Below, in pieces: positions 56,828 to 64,000 of a stretch of DNA of 64,000 nt. Made by a program: the position numbers and the translations under genes. Origin of the DNA: Massilia varians (lineage in GTDB: Bacteria > Pseudomonadota > Gammaproteobacteria > Burkholderiales > Burkholderiaceae_D); the NCBI RefSeq assembly GCF_027923905.1, contig NZ_AP026966.1:1985001-2049000 (forward strand), given 5' to 3'. The notes under the pieces are model-generated. The model had not been told where the DNA came from. It did no database searches and saw only the letters and a program-made list of their open reading frames with translations. Each line of letters begins with the position of its first letter. Position 1 is the first letter of the stretch.

Positions 56828-56861
56828 CAAAAACAAAAACGCCAGCCCGAAGGCTGGCGTT
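56828..56861 (-). terminator. UUCG-loop terminator of tRNA-Lys
   Basis: A 10-bp stem AACGCCAGCC / GGCTGGCGTT (56838-56847 and 56852-56861), with loop TTCG on the minus strand. It is followed by TTTGTTTTTGCC. Strong terminator, 12 bp after the tRNA gene. Confidence 0.9.
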
Positions 56862-56872
56862 TCTGCTGATTC

Positions 56873-56948
56873 TGGTAGGCCGTGCTGGGCTCGAACCAGC
56901 GACCAACGGATTAAAAGTCCGCTGCTCTACCAACTGAGCTAACGACCC
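56873..56948 (-). tRNA. tRNA-Lys (TTT anticodon)
   Basis: A 76-nt tRNA including a genome-encoded CCA end. It begins GGGTCGTTAGCTCAG with D-loop GTTGGTAGA. The anticodon loop CTTTTAA reads TTT, and the T-arm is CTGGTTCGAGCCCAG. All four stems pair, allowing G-U at the first acceptor base pair. It sits between the hypothetical gene and cpoB; no other tRNA is adjacent. Confidence 0.97.
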
Positions 56949-57019
56949 GAAGAAGCAAGATTATAGGGTGCGTCGCGCCCGCTGTCAAATGCCGCATAGC
57001 ATCATGACGGGCGCAGGCA

Positions 57020-57775
57020 TCACTTCAGCGACGCCAGGCGGTCCTTGGCCGTGCGGGCCGCGCTCGATTCCGGATACTTCGACACCAGCTGCTGCAGCGC
57101 CTTCTTCGCGTTCTTGTTGTCCTTCAGCAGGGCATAGCTGCTGCCGATGTTCAGCATCGCGTCCGGCGCCTTGGGGCTGCTGGCATAGGTGGAGGTGACC
57201 ACTTCCTGGGCCGCGATGGCCTTCTTGTAGTCGCCCAGCGCGTACCAGGCGTTGCCCAGCCAGTACTGCGCATTGGCGGCATAGGCCGATTCCGGGTAGC
57301 GGCGCACGAAGTCCTGCAGGGCCGCGGTCGCGCCCTTGTAGTCGCCGGACTGGAACATGGCGGTCGCGCTGTCGTAGGCGGTCTTTTCCGACGGCAGCAC
57401 CGAGGCCACCTGGCCGTCGACGGTTTCCTGCTGCGGCTCGACCTTCTTCAGGCGCGCGTCGAGGTCGGCGTACAGCTGCCTCTGGCTTTCCTGGGCGCGG
57501 GTGATCTGGTTGGCCAGCACTTCGATCTGGCCGCGCAGGCGCGCGATTTCCTGCATGGTCTGCTCGTGCTGGTTCAGCATGTCGAGCTGGACCGTCCTGT
57601 CCGACTTGGTGTCGATCTGGGCTTTCAGGTCACGGGCCACGGCATCGACCTTGGCGCGCAGGTCGAGGATGGCCTTGCGTGCTTCGTTGTCGTCGAGCAG
57701 GCCGGCGGACGCCTGCAGCGGCATCCAGGCTGCCAGGACCAGGCAGGCAAGACGGGACGGGGACAGTTTCATCAT
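57020..57775 (-). CDS. cpoB: Tol-Pal system protein CpoB (YbgF)
   Basis: 251-residue periplasmic protein. It has a signal peptide (about 1-24), a coiled-coil region (about 30-115) with Gln/Asp-rich heptads, then TPR-like repeats including DSATAMFQSGDYKGATAAL and AQYWLGNAWYALGDYKKA. CpoB coordinates PBP1B with Tol at division sites. It is the last gene of the Tol operon, separated from pal by 112 bp that include a terminator-like hairpin. Confidence 0.92.
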   Translation of the reverse strand: MMKLSPSRLACLVLAAWMPLQASAGLLDDNEARKAILDLRAKVDAVARDLKAQIDTKSDRTVQLDMLNQHEQTMQEIARLRGQIEVLANQITRAQESQRQLYADLDARLKKVEPQQETVDGQVASVLPSEKTAYDSATAMFQSGDYKGATAALQDFVRRYPESAYAANAQYWLGNAWYALGDYKKAIAAQEVVTSTYASSPKAPDAMLNIGSSYALLKDNKNAKKALQQLVSKYPESSAARTAKDRLASLK

Positions 57776-57800
57776 GACAGTTCTTTCCGGTTGCAGAGTA

Positions 57801-57839
57801 AAAACGGGGCGGATGCAGTCTGCACTGCCGTCCGCCCCG
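57801..57839 (-). terminator. Terminator-like hairpin between pal and cpoB
   Basis: 9-bp stem CGGGGCGGA / TCCGCCCCG (57805-57813 and 57831-57839) followed on the minus strand by TTTTACTC. A second inverted repeat ATCGGCT / AGCCGAT lies at 57846-57876. If used, it would lower cpoB relative to pal, so it may be an attenuator. Confidence 0.6.
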
Positions 57840-57887
57840 CTGTCAATCGGCTCAGGCTTAAGCCGTATCAGCCGATTTGATCAACTA

Positions 57888-58412
57888 TTACTGATAAACG
57901 ATGTCGGCGCGGCGGTTCTGAGCCCACGCCTCTTCGTTGCTGCCGGTTGCCTTCGGCTTTTCTTCGCCCAGCGAGACGGCTTCCATCTGGTTGTCCGACA
58001 CGCCCAGTGCGGCCATCGCGCGACGGACGGCTTCGGCACGCTTCTGGCCCAGGGCCAGGTTGTACTCGGTGCCGCCGCGTTCGTCGGTGTTGCCTTGGAT
58101 CAGGATCTTGCGGCCGGTGTTCTTGGTCAGGTATTGCGAGTGGTTGGCAACCACCGGCTTGCCGTCTTCGCGCACGACGAAGCTGTCGTAGTCGAAGTAG
58201 ATGCTGCGGTTGGCCAGCACGCCTTGCGGATCGTTCAGCGGGTCGACGTTGCCGGTTTCGACCGGGCGGATGACGCGTTCCGGTTCAGCCTGGGCGACAG
58301 GCGCCGGGGTCGGGGTCTTTTCGACGACCGGGGTTTCCTGCAGCTTGGTCGACGAGCAGGCGGTCAGCAGGACAGCCGAAGCGATGAGGGCCAATTTCTG
58401 GAAGTTGCGCAT
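57888..58412 (-). CDS. pal: Peptidoglycan-associated lipoprotein Pal
   Basis: 174-residue outer-membrane lipoprotein. The lipobox LLTAC gives lipidated Cys19. A proline-rich linker follows, then an OmpA-like peptidoglycan-binding domain with IYFDYDSFVV, GNTDERGGTEYNLALGQKRAE and the C-terminal QNRRADIVYQ. It binds TolB and peptidoglycan. It lies 37 bp downstream of tolB in the same operon. Confidence 0.97.
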   Translation of the reverse strand: MRNFQKLALIASAVLLTACSSTKLQETPVVEKTPTPAPVAQAEPERVIRPVETGNVDPLNDPQGVLANRSIYFDYDSFVVREDGKPVVANHSQYLTKNTGRKILIQGNTDERGGTEYNLALGQKRAEAVRRAMAALGVSDNQMEAVSLGEEKPKATGSNEEAWAQNRRADIVYQ

Positions 58413-58449
58413 GGTTTTTCTCCTTGTCTATTAAAGTTGTACTGCTTTT

Positions 58450-59709
58450 TTACTTCATGAAGGGACCCCAGCTGGGCTCCCGAATGTTTCCCGCATTGGT
58501 GGTCAGGCGCTGCTTGACCCGTCCATCCACCGAGACCACGGCCAGCGAGGCACGCCCGCCGCCCTTGGTCGCATACATGATGTACTTGCCGTTAGGCGAA
58601 AAACTCGGTTCGGTGGCCCCATCGGCCAGGCGGAGTTCCTGGCCCGAGGCCAGGTCCATCGCATAAAGGGAGAAATTGCCGTTGCGCTGGGAAATCCAGG
58701 CCAGGGTCTTGCCGTCTGGCGACACGCGCGGGCTGATGTTGTAGTTGCCGTTGAACGTGACGCGGGTGGCATTGCCGCCCGCGACGCTCATCTTGTAGAT
58801 CTGCGGACCGCCGCTGCGGTCGCTCATGAAGTAAATGCTTTGCCCGTCGGCCGAGAATTGCGGTTCGCTGTCGATCGCCGGATTATTGGTCAGGCGGCGA
58901 TGGCCGCTGCCGTCCGGACGCACGGTGTAGATCTCGGTGTTGCCGTCTTTCGAGAGGGCCACGGCGAGCATGCTGCCGTCCGGCGACCAGGCCGGCGCCG
59001 AGTTGTTGCCCTTGACGTTGGAGATCACGTTGCGGCGGCCGGTCATCAGGTCCTGCAGGTAGACCACCGGTTTGCGGTCTTCCAGCGAGACGTAGGCGAC
59101 CTTGGTGCCGTCTGGCGACCAGGCCGGCGAGATAATCGATTCGCGGCCGTGGGCGGCCACGATCTCGTTCTCGCCGTCGGCGTCGGCCACCACCAGCGCG
59201 CTACCGCTGCCGCTGTTCTTGACGTAGGCGATGCGGGTCGAGAAGATGCCGCGCACGCCGGTCAGCTTTTCGTAGATGTCGTCGGCGATGCGGTGGGCCT
59301 GCAGGCGCACGTACTTCGGCTGCACTTCGCCGCCCAGTTGCGAGATCGGCGCGCCCTTGACGGTGTCGTGCAGCTTGTAGCGGATCGCGAAGCGGCCGTC
59401 CGGGCTGCGGCTGACGCTGCCGACCACCAGCGCGTCGGCGCCGCTGGCGCGGAAGGCGGACAGGTCGACGCTGGCGCTGTCGCTGATGGTCTGGCGCGCA
59501 TCGATGACCTTGAAGATGCCGCTGCGCTCGAGGTCGGCGCGGATGATGTCGGAGACGTCGTCCTGCGCCAGGTTTTCGTCGGCGAAGGCCGCGACCGCGA
59601 CCGGGATCTGGTTGCTGCCGACACCGGCGATCTCGACCTTGATCTGGGCATGGCTCGCCGTTCCCATCAGGAGGGTGGCGCTAAACAGCAGGTAATGGAG
59701 TTTTTTCAT
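58450..59709 (-). CDS. tolB: Tol-Pal periplasmic beta-propeller TolB
   Basis: 419-residue periplasmic protein with a signal peptide (about 1-21). The N-terminal domain IPVAVAAFADENL precedes a six-bladed propeller made of repeated WSPDGTKVAYVSLE, WSPDGSMLAVAL and FSADGQSIYFMSDRSG units. It bridges TolA and Pal. Length is as expected. It is 20 bp downstream of tolA. Confidence 0.97.
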   Translation of the reverse strand: MKKLHYLLFSATLLMGTASHAQIKVEIAGVGSNQIPVAVAAFADENLAQDDVSDIIRADLERSGIFKVIDARQTISDSASVDLSAFRASGADALVVGSVSRSPDGRFAIRYKLHDTVKGAPISQLGGEVQPKYVRLQAHRIADDIYEKLTGVRGIFSTRIAYVKNSGSGSALVVADADGENEIVAAHGRESIISPAWSPDGTKVAYVSLEDRKPVVYLQDLMTGRRNVISNVKGNNSAPAWSPDGSMLAVALSKDGNTEIYTVRPDGSGHRRLTNNPAIDSEPQFSADGQSIYFMSDRSGGPQIYKMSVAGGNATRVTFNGNYNISPRVSPDGKTLAWISQRNGNFSLYAMDLASGQELRLADGATEPSFSPNGKYIMYATKGGGRASLAVVSVDGRVKQRLTTNAGNIREPSWGPFMK

Positions 59710-59729
59710 AGTCTGTCGTTGAAACCGAA

Positions 59730-60719
59730 TCAGTCGTAATCTTTCATCGAGAAATTGACATCAAGTACGCGCTCGACCGTCCCGTCCTTTTTCTTGGGAA
59801 GCGGCGATGCCTTTTTGATACCATTTTCCACTGCTCTGTCAAACTCAGGCACACCGCTGCTTTTCACCAGGCGCACCGACATGATTTCACCGGTCGGCAA
59901 CTGCTCCACCTTGAACACGGCCTTCGGATTGCCCGGCATCGTGGTGCTGCCGCCGTAGGCGGTGGCGCTCTTGATGGCGGCGGTGATCGCGGCCACGTAG
60001 CCCGAATCGGCCTTCGGTGCGGTCGACTTCTCGGCCGTGCCGGTGCTGCCCATGGCGCCGGCCATGCGTTTCAGGTCTTCCTGGCGCAGCTTCTCGAGCT
60101 TGGCGGCCTCGGCCTTCTCGGCGGCGGCCTTCTGCTTCTTGGCTTCGGCCAGCTTGGCGGCTTCTTCCTTCCTTTTCTTCTCGGCTTCTTCCTTCTTCGC
60201 GAGTTCTTTCTTCTGGCGCTCGGCTTCCTCTTTTTTCTTCTTCTCGGCTTCTTCCTTCTTGGCGAGTTCCTTGCGTTCCTGTTCCTTGCGCAATTCTTCC
60301 TTGCGCTCACGTTCTTTCTTCTCGGCCAGCTCGCGCTGTTCCTTTTCCTTGCGTTCCTTCTCGCGCTGCAGCTTGATGTCCGGCTCGACCGGCGCGGGAC
60401 GTTCCACCGGCGGCGGTTCCACCGGACGCGGCGGCGGGGCCGGCACCGGGGCAGATTCCGGTTCCGGCTCCGGCTCCGGGGCGGGCGGCAGCGGGAGCGC
60501 CGGCGCGGCGGCGCTCTGGACCGACATGTCCCAGACTTCGGCCTCGACGGCGACCGGCTCGTTGCTCTGCCAGCTGATGCCGAAGTACAGGAAGCCCAGC
60601 AAGACGGCGTGCACCGCCACTGCCAGCAGGAAGGCGGGCAGGCGGCTCGGTTCCGGCGGCACGCGGTAGGGCGTGCCGGCGCTGGCTGGCTGGGTGGCGG
60701 GCTTCATTGCGGCAGACAT
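59730..60719 (-). CDS. tolA: Tol system protein TolA
   Basis: 329-residue inner-membrane protein spanning the periplasm. The N-terminal TM helix is PAFLLAVAVHAVLLGFLYFG. A Pro-rich linker follows, then a long Lys/Glu/Ala coiled coil (about 110-215). The C-terminal domain (about 240-329) holds PGNPKAVFKVEQLP and PEFDRAVENGIKKA. It links the TolQR proton-driven motor to TolB/Pal. It starts one base after the tolR stop. Confidence 0.95.
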   Translation of the reverse strand: MSAAMKPATQPASAGTPYRVPPEPSRLPAFLLAVAVHAVLLGFLYFGISWQSNEPVAVEAEVWDMSVQSAAAPALPLPPAPEPEPEPESAPVPAPPPRPVEPPPVERPAPVEPDIKLQREKERKEKEQRELAEKKERERKEELRKEQERKELAKKEEAEKKKKEEAERQKKELAKKEEAEKKRKEEAAKLAEAKKQKAAAEKAEAAKLEKLRQEDLKRMAGAMGSTGTAEKSTAPKADSGYVAAITAAIKSATAYGGSTTMPGNPKAVFKVEQLPTGEIMSVRLVKSSGVPEFDRAVENGIKKASPLPKKKDGTVERVLDVNFSMKDYD

Positions 60720-60720
60720 G

Positions 60721-61152
60721 TCACTTGGTGGCCAGTCCCACCCGGTTGATGCCCATCTTCTTCGCTTCGGAAATCAGCTGGATCACATCGTCGTACTTGC
60801 TCTCGCGGTCGCCCTCGATCAGGACCGGATAGTCCGGATTCTCCTCGTGCAGCGCGCGCAGGCGGGCCAGCAGGGCGGTGCGGTCGGCCACGTCTTCCAT
60901 GGCGGCCTTCTGCTTGCCACCGACGCCGATCGACAGCCTGTTGTCGGGCTGGACCGCGACGCGGATATAGGTGTCCGGCGGCAGCGCCGATTTCTCGGCG
61001 GCCGGCAGATTCACCACGCTCGGCGCCTCGTTGGCCGGCACCGCCATGAAGATGATGAGCAGCACCAGCATCACGTCGATGTAGGGCACGACGTTGATTT
61101 CGGATTTGAAAGCGCGTTTGCGTCCGCTGCGCAGGCTGCTGTTAAAGGCCAT
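60721..61152 (-). CDS. tolR: Tol motor protein TolR
   Basis: 143-residue ExbD/TolR protein. The single TM helix VPYIDVMLVLLIIFMAV carries the essential Asp, and the periplasmic domain ends KMGINRVGLATK. It works with TolQ as a proton-driven rotor for TolA. It lies 16 bp downstream of tolQ. Confidence 0.96.
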   Translation of the reverse strand: MAFNSSLRSGRKRAFKSEINVVPYIDVMLVLLIIFMAVPANEAPSVVNLPAAEKSALPPDTYIRVAVQPDNRLSIGVGGKQKAAMEDVADRTALLARLRALHEENPDYPVLIEGDRESKYDDVIQLISEAKKMGINRVGLATK

Positions 61153-61168
61153 CCCGGTTCCCCTCGCT

Positions 61169-61852
61169 TCAGCGCGCCTGGCGCTGCAGGATGTTCGAGA
61201 ATTCTTCCACGAAGCTCTCGAAGCGGATCGCCAGGCGATCGATGTCGTGGGTGAAGCGGTTGTACGCCACCACTGCCGGAATTGCGGCGAACAGGCCGAT
61301 CGCGGTGGCGATCAGCGCTTCGGCAATGCCGGGCGCGACCACGGCCAGGGTGGCCTGCTGCACGTTGGCCAGGCCACGGAAGGCGTTCATGATGCCCCAC
61401 ACGGTGCCGAGCAGGCCGATGTAAGGGGACACCGAGCCGACCGAGGCCAGGAAGTTCAGGTGGATGTCGAGGGCGTCGAGTTCGCGCTGGAAGGCGGCGC
61501 GCATGGCGCGGCGCGAGCCGTCCAGCACCGGACCCATGTCGTTCATGTCGCGCGCGGCCTGCTTGCCCTTGATGAATTCGCCCATGCCCGATTCGAAGAT
61601 GCGGGCCAGCGGGCCGCTCTGGTCGCGCTGGGCGCTGGCGCTCTGGTGCAGGGTGTGCAGGTTGCCGCCGGCCCAGAAGCTGCGTTCGAACTGCTCGGTC
61701 TGGCTGCGCGCGGCGCGCAGGGCGAAAGTCTTGCGGAAGATATAGGTCCAGCTGACGATCGAGAGGATCAGCAACAGGGCCATGATCAGCTGCACCAGCA
61801 CGTGGGCATTGGAGATCAGGGCGGTCAGCGAAAGGTCTGGAGTCTCGGTCAT
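61169..61852 (-). CDS. tolQ: Tol motor protein TolQ
   Basis: 227-residue MotA/TolQ/ExbB-family protein with three TM helices: about 17-39, 135-158 (ASVGSVSPYIGLLGTVWGIM) and 175-195 (AIGLFAAIPAVVAYN). These include the conserved polar residues that line the TolR interface. It follows ybgC by 45 bp. Confidence 0.96.
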   Translation of the reverse strand: MTETPDLSLTALISNAHVLVQLIMALLLILSIVSWTYIFRKTFALRAARSQTEQFERSFWAGGNLHTLHQSASAQRDQSGPLARIFESGMGEFIKGKQAARDMNDMGPVLDGSRRAMRAAFQRELDALDIHLNFLASVGSVSPYIGLLGTVWGIMNAFRGLANVQQATLAVVAPGIAEALIATAIGLFAAIPAVVAYNRFTHDIDRLAIRFESFVEEFSNILQRQAR

Positions 61853-61897
61853 CGGGTGGAAGTCTGTTGTCTAATATCTTGTCAAATGAATATGCGC

Positions 61898-62314
61898 CTA
61901 CGCGGCGCGCATTTTATCAGCAGCCTGCTCGGGAAGCGAACGCGGGCGCATGGTGGCGGTGTCGACGCAGCCGACCTTGACGCTGGCGCTGGTGAGCAGC
62001 AGCTCGCCCTTCCAGGCCTGCTGGGCGAACTGGACCGATGCGCGGCCGAGCTTTTCGACCGTGGTGCGAATGGTCAGCACGTCGTCCAGGCGCGCCGGCG
62101 CATGGTAGTCCAGGGAAGCCCTCTTGACGACGAAGGCGGCGCCCTCGGCCTCCAGCAATTCCTGCTGGCCGACGCCTGCCGCACGCAGCCATTCGGTGCG
62201 CGCACGTTCAAAGAACTTCAGGTAATTGGCGTAAAACACGATGCCACCGGCGTCGGTATCTTCGTAATAGACCCTGACTGTCCAGTCAAAAGCTGAAGGC
62301 ATTTCCCCTGCCAT
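61898..62314 (-). CDS. ybgC: Tol-Pal-associated acyl-CoA thioesterase YbgC
   Basis: 138-residue hot-dog thioesterase. The conserved RVYYEDTDAGGIVFYANYLKFFERARTE block (residues 13-40) has catalytic Asp/Tyr positions typical of 4-hydroxybenzoyl-CoA thioesterase-like YbgC. It heads the Tol operon as in many proteobacteria. The start at 62314 gives two alternative ATGs; the second, at residue 5, has a GGGG too close to serve well. Confidence 0.93.
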   Translation of the reverse strand: MAGEMPSAFDWTVRVYYEDTDAGGIVFYANYLKFFERARTEWLRAAGVGQQELLEAEGAAFVVKRASLDYHAPARLDDVLTIRTTVEKLGRASVQFAQQAWKGELLLTSASVKVGCVDTATMRPRSLPEQAADKMRAA

Positions 62315-62541
62315 TTAAATGAAAATAGGAAACATTTTACGCGATTTTTACCCTCCTTATGTACGTTTGCGAACATATAGGAAGGAAATGGTCGGGCGTG
62401 CCTATCGGTAAGGCAATGTTGGCGCGTAATAGTAGACGTGAAACATAGCCGAAAGGCCAATAACTGTAACACTTTCTCACAATTGCAGAGCGCCCGATAC
62501 ACGCCAGCAATATCGGGGATGTCCTGGCGTGGGCGGGATGA

Positions 62542-63288
62542 TCAGGTGCGCTTGATGGCGAAGGGCGAGAAGCCCTGGCAGGTCGGCATCAGTTCGATGC
62601 TGTTCACGTTCACGTGCGGCGGCAGGGTCGCGATCCAGTAGGCCGTGGCGGCGATGTCCTCGGCGCTCAGCGGCGTCGTGCCTTCGTACACCTTGGCCGC
62701 GGCCGCGTCGTCGCCCTTGAAGCGCACGTTCGAGAACTCGGTGCCGCCGCACAGTCCCGGCGCCAGGTTGGTGGCGCGCACGCCGGTGCCGACCAGGTCG
62801 GCGCGCAGGTTCAGGGTGAACTGTTCCACGAAGGCCTTGGTGGCGCCGTACACGTTGCCGCCCGGGTAGGGGTAGTGGCCCGCCACCGAGCCCAGGTTGA
62901 TGACCAGGCCGCTTGAGCGCGCCACCATGCCGGGGAGCACGGCGCGGGTCATGGTCACCAGGCCCTGGCAGTTAGTGGCGATCATGGTGTCCCAGTCTTC
63001 CAGCGGCACCTCGTGCGCCGGCTTGGTGTTCAGCGCCAGGCCCGCATTGTTGATGAGCACGTCGATGTCGCGCCAGCCTTCCGGCAGGCTGCTCAAAGCG
63101 GCCTCGATCGAGGCGCGGCTGGTGACGTCCAGGGTAACCGCCAGGGCGCTGTTGCCCAGTTCGCGTGCCAGCTCTTCGACGCGCTCGGTGCGGCGCGCGG
63201 CGAGGATGGCGCGGTGGCCGTTCTGGACGAAGATGCGCGCCATCGCGGCGCCGAAGCCGGCCGAAGCGCCGGTAATAAAGACGATCAT
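62542..63288 (-). CDS. ydfG: YdfG-like NADP-dependent 3-hydroxy acid dehydrogenase
   Basis: 248-residue SDR closely resembling E. coli YdfG (malonic semialdehyde/3-hydroxy acid dehydrogenase). It starts MIVFITGASAGFGAAMARIF. It has INNAGLALNTKPAHEV, YPGGNVYGATKAFVEQFTLN with the YxxxK pair, LVGTGVRATNLAPGLCGGTEF and TLPPHVNVNSIELMP. It is an isolated gene, divergent from the glyA leader. The substrate could be short hydroxy acids or serine, as for E. coli YdfG. Confidence 0.88.
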   Translation of the reverse strand: MIVFITGASAGFGAAMARIFVQNGHRAILAARRTERVEELARELGNSALAVTLDVTSRASIEAALSSLPEGWRDIDVLINNAGLALNTKPAHEVPLEDWDTMIATNCQGLVTMTRAVLPGMVARSSGLVINLGSVAGHYPYPGGNVYGATKAFVEQFTLNLRADLVGTGVRATNLAPGLCGGTEFSNVRFKGDDAAAAKVYEGTTPLSAEDIAATAYWIATLPPHVNVNSIELMPTCQGFSPFAIKRT

Positions 63289-63420
63289 GGTGGGTCCTGA
63301 GGGCAGAGGAGCTGAAAATTGTAGCCGAAATAGTCAGGATCCCGCTGGCCGCCCCGAGCTTGTTAAGACGACAGCAGTTTCCTTGCCCTAAGAGGCCCGG
63401 ATCACATACAATCAGCTGAA

Positions 63421-63540
63421 TTCACGTCTCACGTAACTGGCGAAACGCCGTGCGTCCGCATCCTGATGGCGGCCCGCGGCAAAGGTGGAGTCCCACCGGG
63501 GAACCTGAGACGCCAACTCGCCGTTCGCCTGGGCAGCCAC
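63421..63540 (+). ncRNA. ZTP (pfl) riboswitch candidate upstream of glyA
   Basis: The leader of glyA starts with CACGTAACTGGCGAAACGCC. It continues through GGTGGAGTCCCACCGGGGAACC and ends in CCGTTCGCCTGGGCAGCC. The GTAACTGGCG start, the CCGGGGAACC internal part and the terminal CGCCTGGGCA are hallmarks of the pfl/ZTP riboswitch, known to regulate glyA and folate/purine one-carbon genes. It lies about 100 bp before the ATG. The downstream T-poor region suggests control of translation or a terminator I cannot see. Confidence 0.88.
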
Positions 63541-63636
63541 AACTGGTACGTGTCGTATCGGGCTGCCTTGCGCCGCTGGTCCCGCTGCCCGCACTGCGCT
63601 GCCGTTGCCTGGTATTTCTCTCGATTGGAGTTTTAC

Positions 63637-64000
<364 letters not shown>

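Overview
The window is a GC-rich (roughly two thirds G+C) chromosomal segment of a betaproteobacterium. Gene content and order point to the Oxalobacteraceae, most likely the Massilia/Telluria group. The evidence is a Burkholderiales-type porin, the rsgA-phhB-M48 peptidase-orn neighbourhood, ybgC-tolQRAB-pal-cpoB, a ZTP-type leader in front of glyA, and many PAS-containing signalling proteins. Both window edges cut genes: an alanine/sodium symporter at the left and glyA at the right.

Layout. 1-1.8 kb: AGCS symporter (partial) and a secreted DUF2141 protein. 1.9-8.4 kb: a complete carotenoid cluster, crtE-crtX-crtY-crtI-crtB on the minus strand with crtZ convergent to it. It should make GGPP, phytoene, lycopene, beta-carotene, zeaxanthin and then zeaxanthin glucosides. 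8.7-16.2 kb: porin, PAS histidine kinase, a cytochrome P450 with an unusual I-helix, a LytS/LytTR-type two-component pair, a 3' remnant of a DHH phosphoesterase gene, and an SdpR-like ArsR repressor with a small membrane protein. 16.2-25.2 kb: a c-di-GMP neighbourhood with a degenerate GGDEF/EAL protein, a flavin oxidoreductase with a cysteine-rich tail, YajQ, MurB, a short-chain dehydrogenase, and an intact GGDEF/EAL protein. 25.3-31 kb: argG, argF, rsgA, phhB, an M48 protease and orn, with two palindromic repeat elements between them. 31-42.7 kb: hybrid histidine kinase, VOC and metallo-beta-lactamase-fold proteins, HPP/CBS protein, UPF0149/SEC-C protein, srkA, a 778-residue Ala/Glu-rich coiled-coil protein, a DUF475/TerC membrane protein and a DUF212 protein.

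42.9-50 kb: an RND efflux pair ends in a UUCG-loop terminator. A group IIC-like intron encoding a reverse transcriptase is inserted directly after that terminator. It is followed by REP-like repeats and a Gly/Thr-repeat lipoprotein. 50.2-56.8 kb: NAD(P)H-hydrate dehydratase, a histidine phosphatase, a TcyP-like symporter, a chemotaxis receptor with a C-terminal WETF tail, and small hypothetical genes. 56.9-62.3 kb: tRNA-Lys and the Tol-Pal operon. 62.5-64 kb: a YdfG-like dehydrogenase, then a ZTP (pfl) riboswitch candidate and the start of glyA.

No CRISPR array, prophage or insertion-sequence transposase was seen. Nothing here is clearly a wholly new multi-gene system. The points most worth following up are the terminator-targeted intron with its repeats, the P450 lacking the usual I-helix threonine, the flavin oxidoreductase with a CxC/CxxC tail, the degenerate EAL protein near YajQ, and the giant alanine-rich coiled-coil protein.
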